From Aliidiomarina maris (GTDB taxonomy: Bacteria; Pseudomonadota; Gammaproteobacteria; Enterobacterales; Alteromonadaceae): a DNA stretch of 64,000 nucleotides. The position numbers and the translations under genes are program-made. The notes under the pieces are model-generated. The model did no database searches. It had not been told where the DNA came from and was given only the letters and a program-made list of their open reading frames with translations. The stretch lies in the NCBI RefSeq assembly GCF_003987335.1, contig NZ_PIPK01000002.1, positions 62,001 through 126,000 on the forward strand, read 5' to 3'. Of the stretch, positions 60,281-64,000 are shown one piece after another. The stretch's first letter is position 1. Each line of letters begins with the position of its first letter.

Positions 60281-60306
60281 AAAAGCCAGCTGGTAAGCTG
60301 GCTTTT
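60281..60306 (-). terminator. Terminator of abgT
   Basis: GCCAGCT (60285-60291) pairs with AGCTGGC (60296-60302) around GGTA, extended by four A-T pairs. On the minus strand it ends in a T-run, 19 bases after the abgT stop. Confidence 0.8.
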
Positions 60307-60324
60307 GTCATCGTTAGCAGAGAA

Positions 60325-61917
60325 TTAACCCGCCATTTGGTAGTAGGTGGCAGCGCCCCAACCCACTGGCAAATCTAGTACGAATACCCACAAATAGAAA
60401 AGTGCGGTCCAGCCCACGAAAAATACCATGCTGTAAGGCAACATAATCGAAATCAAAGTGCCGATACCTAAGTTCTTTTGGTAACGCGCGGCAACGGCCA
60501 AAATAATCCCGAAGTAGCTCATCATTGGCGTAATAATGTTAGTCACCGAGTCGCCAATTCGATATGCCGCTTGAACTGTTTCAGGCGCGTAACCGATAAT
60601 CATCAACATAGGTACAAAGATAGGTGCGGTAATCGCCCACTGCGCTGAAGCAGAGCCCAGCATCAGGTTCACAAAGGCGCACATTAAGATAAACAGCAAG
60701 AACACGCCCGGGCCTGTCAGGTTAATCGCTTCGAGGAAGTTTGCGCCATTGACCGCGAAGATAGTACCGAAGTTGGTCCAGCCAAAGAAGGCAACGAACT
60801 GCGCCGCAAAAAACACTAATACAATGTATAAGCCCATCGAGCTCATGCTTTTCGCCATCGCTTGAATGACGTCGCGGTCATTACGCATTGAGCCTGTGAT
60901 ATAGCCGTAGACAAAACCTGGAATTGCGAAGGTAATAAAGATGAATACCACAATCCCACTTAAGAATGGTGAACCAAACACCTCGCCCGTTGCAGGGTTA
61001 CGCAACACACCCCATTCAGGCACTACGGTAATCGCCAAAAGCGCTAATAAACTGACAAAGGTTACGCCACCAGCGATTAAACCCTTGCGCTCAACGCTGT
61101 TCAATTTTTCCATTGAAACGTGGTTATCAGCAATGGCTTCAGCGTCCATGTCGGCTTCATTAAACTTGCCTAGTTTCGGCTCGACGACCTTCTCGGTCAC
61201 AATGGCGCCTAACGCTGCAATCAAGAAGGTACTAGCGATCATAAAGAAGTGGTTCATTTCCGGGCCGACCACATAATCTGGGTCGATTAAACGCGCCGCT
61301 TCCTGGGTGAATCCTGCCAGTAAGGGGTCAACAGTCCCAATAAACAAGTTCGCACTATAACCGGCTGAAACCCCGGCAAAGGCTGCCGCTAAACCAGCCA
61401 ATGGGTGGCGACCCAAGGAGTGGAAGGTGACTGCTGCGAGTGGCACCAGTACCACATAGCCAAGCTCTGAGGCGGTATTTGAGATAACCCCTGCAAATAC
61501 CACTACAATCGTGACCATACGCGGAGATGCGTTCAATACCATACTGCGTAGCAGCGCGGCCAATAGGCCTGAGCGCTCGGCTATACCGACACCTAAAAGC
61601 GCTACCAGCACCACACCCAACGGCGGGAAGCCGGTGAAATTCGGTACTAAATTCGCCACCATCCAGCGCAGTCCATCGCCGCTAAGCAAGCTATTCACAG
61701 CGATAGTCACGCCTTCCTGGCCTGGGCGCGGGTCTTCAACTGAAACACCGAAATAAGCAGCAACGGCGCTAAACACCATCACAGCTAATGCGAATAAGGC
61801 AAATAAAGTAACAGGGTGTGGTAGTAAGTTACCTAACCACTCAACGCCGTCCAAAAAGCGGGTAAAAGCACCGCGCTTGGCGTTGTCGTTTTCAGTCTTA
61901 GGGGAGCCAGCAGACAT
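60325..61917 (-). CDS. AbgT-family transporter
   Basis: 530 residues with about 11 hydrophobic segments. FLDGVEWLGNLLPHPVTLFA at the N-terminus, NTASELGYVVLVPLAA and GDSVTNIITPMMSYFG near the C-terminus are AbgT signatures. The family takes up p-aminobenzoyl-glutamate or expels sulfonamides; the role here is not decided. GAGG before the ATG. No abgAB peptidase genes nearby. Confidence 0.93.
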   Translation of the reverse strand: MSAGSPKTENDNAKRGAFTRFLDGVEWLGNLLPHPVTLFALFALAVMVFSAVAAYFGVSVEDPRPGQEGVTIAVNSLLSGDGLRWMVANLVPNFTGFPPLGVVLVALLGVGIAERSGLLAALLRSMVLNASPRMVTIVVVFAGVISNTASELGYVVLVPLAAVTFHSLGRHPLAGLAAAFAGVSAGYSANLFIGTVDPLLAGFTQEAARLIDPDYVVGPEMNHFFMIASTFLIAALGAIVTEKVVEPKLGKFNEADMDAEAIADNHVSMEKLNSVERKGLIAGGVTFVSLLALLAITVVPEWGVLRNPATGEVFGSPFLSGIVVFIFITFAIPGFVYGYITGSMRNDRDVIQAMAKSMSSMGLYIVLVFFAAQFVAFFGWTNFGTIFAVNGANFLEAINLTGPGVFLLFILMCAFVNLMLGSASAQWAITAPIFVPMLMIIGYAPETVQAAYRIGDSVTNIITPMMSYFGIILAVAARYQKNLGIGTLISIMLPYSMVFFVGWTALFYLWVFVLDLPVGWGAATYYQMAG

Positions 61918-62024
61918 GGTTAATCCTCTTTAGCGGCCTGTTGCGGCGGCTTTATTCGAATAATTTCGCCATGCATTGTAATCGAAAAGGGATGTAGGGT
62001 GAAATCTGATCACCGCAATAGAGA

Positions 62025-62043
62025 GTAAATACGCCGTATTTAC
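62025..62043. repeat. Palindrome related to the 3.2-kb repeat
   Basis: GTAAATAC and GTATTTAC flank GCC, then AGGCC follows. Read on the opposite strand it matches the GTATTTACGGCGT part of the 82-bp unit at 3219. It lies between abgT and the tuf terminator. Confidence 0.5.
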
Positions 62044-62103
62044 AGGCCTTCGCCTTGGTCAGCACCAATTTAATTTAGCGCAATGATAAACCTTTTGCTA
62101 ACA

Positions 62104-62128
62104 AAAAGGCTCCCAATGGGAGCCTTTT
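62104..62128 (-). terminator. Terminator of fusA-tuf
   Basis: AAAAGGCTCCC pairs with GGGAGCCTTTT around AAT, with T-run on the minus strand. It lies about 83 bases after the tuf stop, beyond two hairpin repeats. Confidence 0.8.
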
Positions 62129-62146
62129 GAATATCTTGATTGGTGG

Positions 62147-62203
62147 TTGAAGGGCAGGCTTCGCCTGCCGTTCAACATCGCTTGGCGGCAGGCGTAGCCT
62201 GCC
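62147..62203. repeat. Pair of REP-like hairpins downstream of tuf
   Basis: Two hairpins with the same stem, GGCAGGC/GCCTGCC: the first at 62153-62169 (loop TTC) is nested in TTGAA/TTCAA, the second at 62187-62203 (loop GTA). They lie in opposite, near-symmetric arrangement between the tuf stop and its terminator. This is typical of dispersed extragenic palindromes that slow 3' exonucleases. Confidence 0.6.
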
Positions 62204-62210
62204 CTACCAA

Positions 62211-63395
62211 TTAATCTAAGATTTTAGATACAACGCCAGCGCCTACGGTACGGCCGCCTTCACGGATAGCGAAGCGTAAGCCGTCATCCATCGCGATTGG
62301 TGCAATCAGTTCTACTACGAACTTGATGTTGTCACCAGGCATAACCATCTCTACGCCTTCTGGCAATTCTACTGCACCAGTTACGTCCGTAGTACGGAAG
62401 TAGAACTGTGGACGGTAGCCTTTGAAGAATGGGGTATGACGACCACCTTCTTCTTTGCTCAGTACGTATACTTCTGCTTCGAACTTGGTATGCGGAGTGA
62501 TTGAACCTGGCTTCGCCAATACTTGGCCACGCTGGATATCTTCACGCTTAGTACCACGCAACAATGCGCCGATGTTCTCACCTGCACGACCTTCGTCTAG
62601 CAACTTACGGAACATCTCAACACCCGTTACGGTAGTCTTCGTAGTGTCTTTGATACCTACGATTTCTACTTCGTCACCAGTGTTTACAATACCGCGCTCA
62701 ACACGGCCAGTTACTACGGTACCACGGCCTGAGATTGAGAATACGTCTTCGATTGGCATCAAGAATGGCTTGTCGATATCACGCTCTGGCTCTGGGATGT
62801 ATGAATCCAAAGCTTCTGCCAATTCGATGATTTTCTTTTCCCACTCTTCTTCGCCTTCCAACGCTTTTAGCGCTGAACCTTGAATCACTGGCAAGTCGTC
62901 ACCTGGGAAGTCGTACTCTGACAACAACTCACGTACTTCCATTTCTACCAGCTCTAACAACTCTTCGTCGTCTACCATGTCACACTTGTTCATGAATACA
63001 ACGATGAATGGTACGCCTACCTGACGTGACAACAAGATGTGCTCACGAGTCTGTGGCATTGGGCCGTCAGTCGCAGCTACTACTAAGATTGCGCCGTCCA
63101 TCTGTGCAGCACCAGTGATCATGTTTTTAACATAGTCAGCGTGGCCTGGGCAGTCTACGTGGGCATAGTGACGTGACGGAGTGTCATACTCAACGTGTGA
63201 GGTTGAGATAGTGATACCACGCTCACGCTCTTCTGGCGCGTTGTCGATTGATGCGAAGTCTTTTGCAGAACCACCGTAGGTTTTTGCCAATACCGTGGTG
63301 ATTGCAGCAGTCAAAGTAGTTTTACCGTGGTCAACGTGACCGATAGTACCAACGTTTACGTGCGGCTTGCTACGTTCAAATTTTGCTTTAGCCAT
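62211..63395 (-). CDS. tuf: Elongation factor Tu
   Basis: 394 residues; G1 GHVDHGKT (19-26), [12 protein letters not shown] (G3) and NKCDMVDD (G4) are intact, and [15 protein letters not shown] follows. Delivers aminoacyl-tRNA to the ribosome. It follows fusA on the same strand (str operon order). AAAGGAAAT before the ATG. A second tuf copy, usual in these bacteria, is not in the window. Confidence 0.98.
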   Translation of the reverse strand: MAKAKFERSKPHVNVGTIGHVDHGKTTLTAAITTVLAKTYGGSAKDFASIDNAPEERERGITISTSHVEYDTPSRHYAHVDCPGHADYVKNMITGAAQMDGAILVVAATDGPMPQTREHILLSRQVGVPFIVVFMNKCDMVDDEELLELVEMEVRELLSEYDFPGDDLPVIQGSALKALEGEEEWEKKIIELAEALDSYIPEPERDIDKPFLMPIEDVFSISGRGTVVTGRVERGIVNTGDEVEIVGIKDTTKTTVTGVEMFRKLLDEGRAGENIGALLRGTKREDIQRGQVLAKPGSITPHTKFEAEVYVLSKEEGGRHTPFFKGYRPQFYFRTTDVTGAVELPEGVEMVMPGDNIKFVVELIAPIAMDDGLRFAIREGGRTVGAGVVSKILD

Positions 63396-63423
63396 TGCTA
63401 TTTCCTTTAATTTTAAGTTTAAA

Positions 63424-63443
63424 GCCCGGCCCTAAGGACCGGG
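63424..63443. other. Hairpin in the fusA-tuf gap
   Basis: CCCGG pairs with CCGGG around a short internal mismatch (CCC-TAA-GGA). It lies between fusA and tuf without a T-run on the tuf side, so it may be a processing or partial-terminator site. Confidence 0.35.
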
Positions 63444-63455
63444 ACCAGACCTCAA

Positions 63456-64000
63456 CTAACCTTTGGTGTTACGAGCTGCAATAACAGCTTCTGCAACGTT
63501 GCTTGGTGCTTCAGCGTACTTCAGGAACTCCATTGAGTAAGAAGCACGGCCCTGCGTTTGTGAACGCAAGTCAGTCGCATAACCAAACATTTCCGCCAAT
63601 GGAACCTGTGCGTTAACCGCTTTCAGGCCACCTGGCGAGTCTTCCATACCTTCGATCATACCGCGACGACGGTTCAAGTCACCTACTACGTCACCCATGA
63701 AATCTTCAGGGGTAGTAACTTCAACTTTCATCATCGGCTCAAGAATCGCAGGGTTGGCTTGCAGGGCACCTTTTTTGAAACCCATGCTACCAGCGATTTT
63801 GAACGCCATTTCATTCGAGTCAACGTCGTGGTAAGAGCCGTCGAATAATGTCGCTTTAACACCCAATACTGGGAAGCCAGCTAATACACCATTCTGCATT
63901 TGCTCTTCGATACCTTTAGATACCGCAGGGATATACTCTTTTGGTACCACACCACCAACGATTTCGTTAACGAATTCGAATGTCGGTGCATCTTCGTCTT
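63456..64000 (-). CDS. fusA: Elongation factor G, C-terminal part
   Basis: The gene runs off the right edge. The last 180 residues are present ([37 protein letters not shown] and [17 protein letters not shown]-like [17 protein letters not shown]), covering domains IV and V. It catalyses translocation. Order fusA-tuf is that of the str operon; rpsL and rpsG should lie beyond the edge. Confidence 0.97.
   Translation of the reverse strand, partial: DEDAPTFEFVNEIVGGVVPKEYIPAVSKGIEEQMQNGVLAGFPVLGVKATLFDGSYHDVDSNEMAFKIAGSMGFKKGALQANPAILEPMMKVEVTTPEDFMGDVVGDLNRRRGMIEGMEDSPGGLKAVNAQVPLAEMFGYATDLRSQTQGRASYSMEFLKYAEAPSNVAEAVIAARNTKG

Noticed and set aside
61918-62210. A tRNA or small protein gene in the abgT-tuf gap
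   Set aside because: I found only palindromes and the terminator; no cloverleaf or credible short frame with a ribosome-binding site.

Overview
The window looks like chromosome of a marine gammaproteobacterium of the Alteromonadales, with Idiomarinaceae-like gene order. The evidence is protein similarity recalled by eye and synteny: rplM-rpsI, zapE/zapG, degQ-degS, the mla-murA cluster, kdsD-kdsC-lptCAB-rpoN-hpf-ptsN-rapZ-ptsO, mreBCD-maf-rng-yhdP-tldD, ssb/uvrA and fusA-tuf. No database search was possible, so the genus is an inference.

Layout. 1-2025: the 3' end of an unidentified plus-strand gene, then a group IIC-type intron on the minus strand whose 5' end lies just past the rpsI terminator. 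2096-7774: rpsI and rplM with a leader and strong promoter, an intergenic 82-bp tandem repeat, divergent zapE and zapG, and the periplasmic proteases degQ and degS. 7803-11782 (minus): murA, ibaG and the phospholipid-transport genes mlaB, mlaD, mlaE and mlaF, with mlaC absent. A TetR regulator (11836-12405) diverges from the plus-strand KDO/LPS-export and nitrogen-PTS run (12555-19315). pmbA and tldD flank darP. A long minus-strand envelope operon follows (mreB, mreC, mreD, maf, rng, yhdP, a nitrilase-family gene and tldD, reading 32137 to 21445).

34.2-39.0 kb is accessory and scarred. It holds a minor-pilin 3' fragment, an inverted C-terminal fragment of an MshQ-like protein and an MshA-like pilin 3' fragment, lying upstream of mreB where several relatives carry the MSHA pilus operon. 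Between them are a GAF histidine kinase without its phospho-accepting histidine, a flavin-reductase-like gene, an SDR and a tiny DUF2256 gene.

39.0-52.9 kb: pyrC, a MacAB-type efflux pair, tdk, adenosine deaminase, a small coiled-coil protein whose start codon abuts a terminator, a lipoprotein 5'-nucleotidase, and a signalling cluster (REC-GGDEF-EAL, hybrid kinase and PAS-GGDEF) that probably sets c-di-GMP. 52.9-64 kb: ssb, a YajR-like MFS transporter, uvrA, a thioesterase, glutaminase, a periplasmic binding protein, an AbgT transporter, tuf and the 3' part of fusA. Most of the window is housekeeping. The unusual parts are the intron at the terminator, the decayed MSHA locus, the missing mlaC, the His-less kinase and the terminator fused to a start codon.
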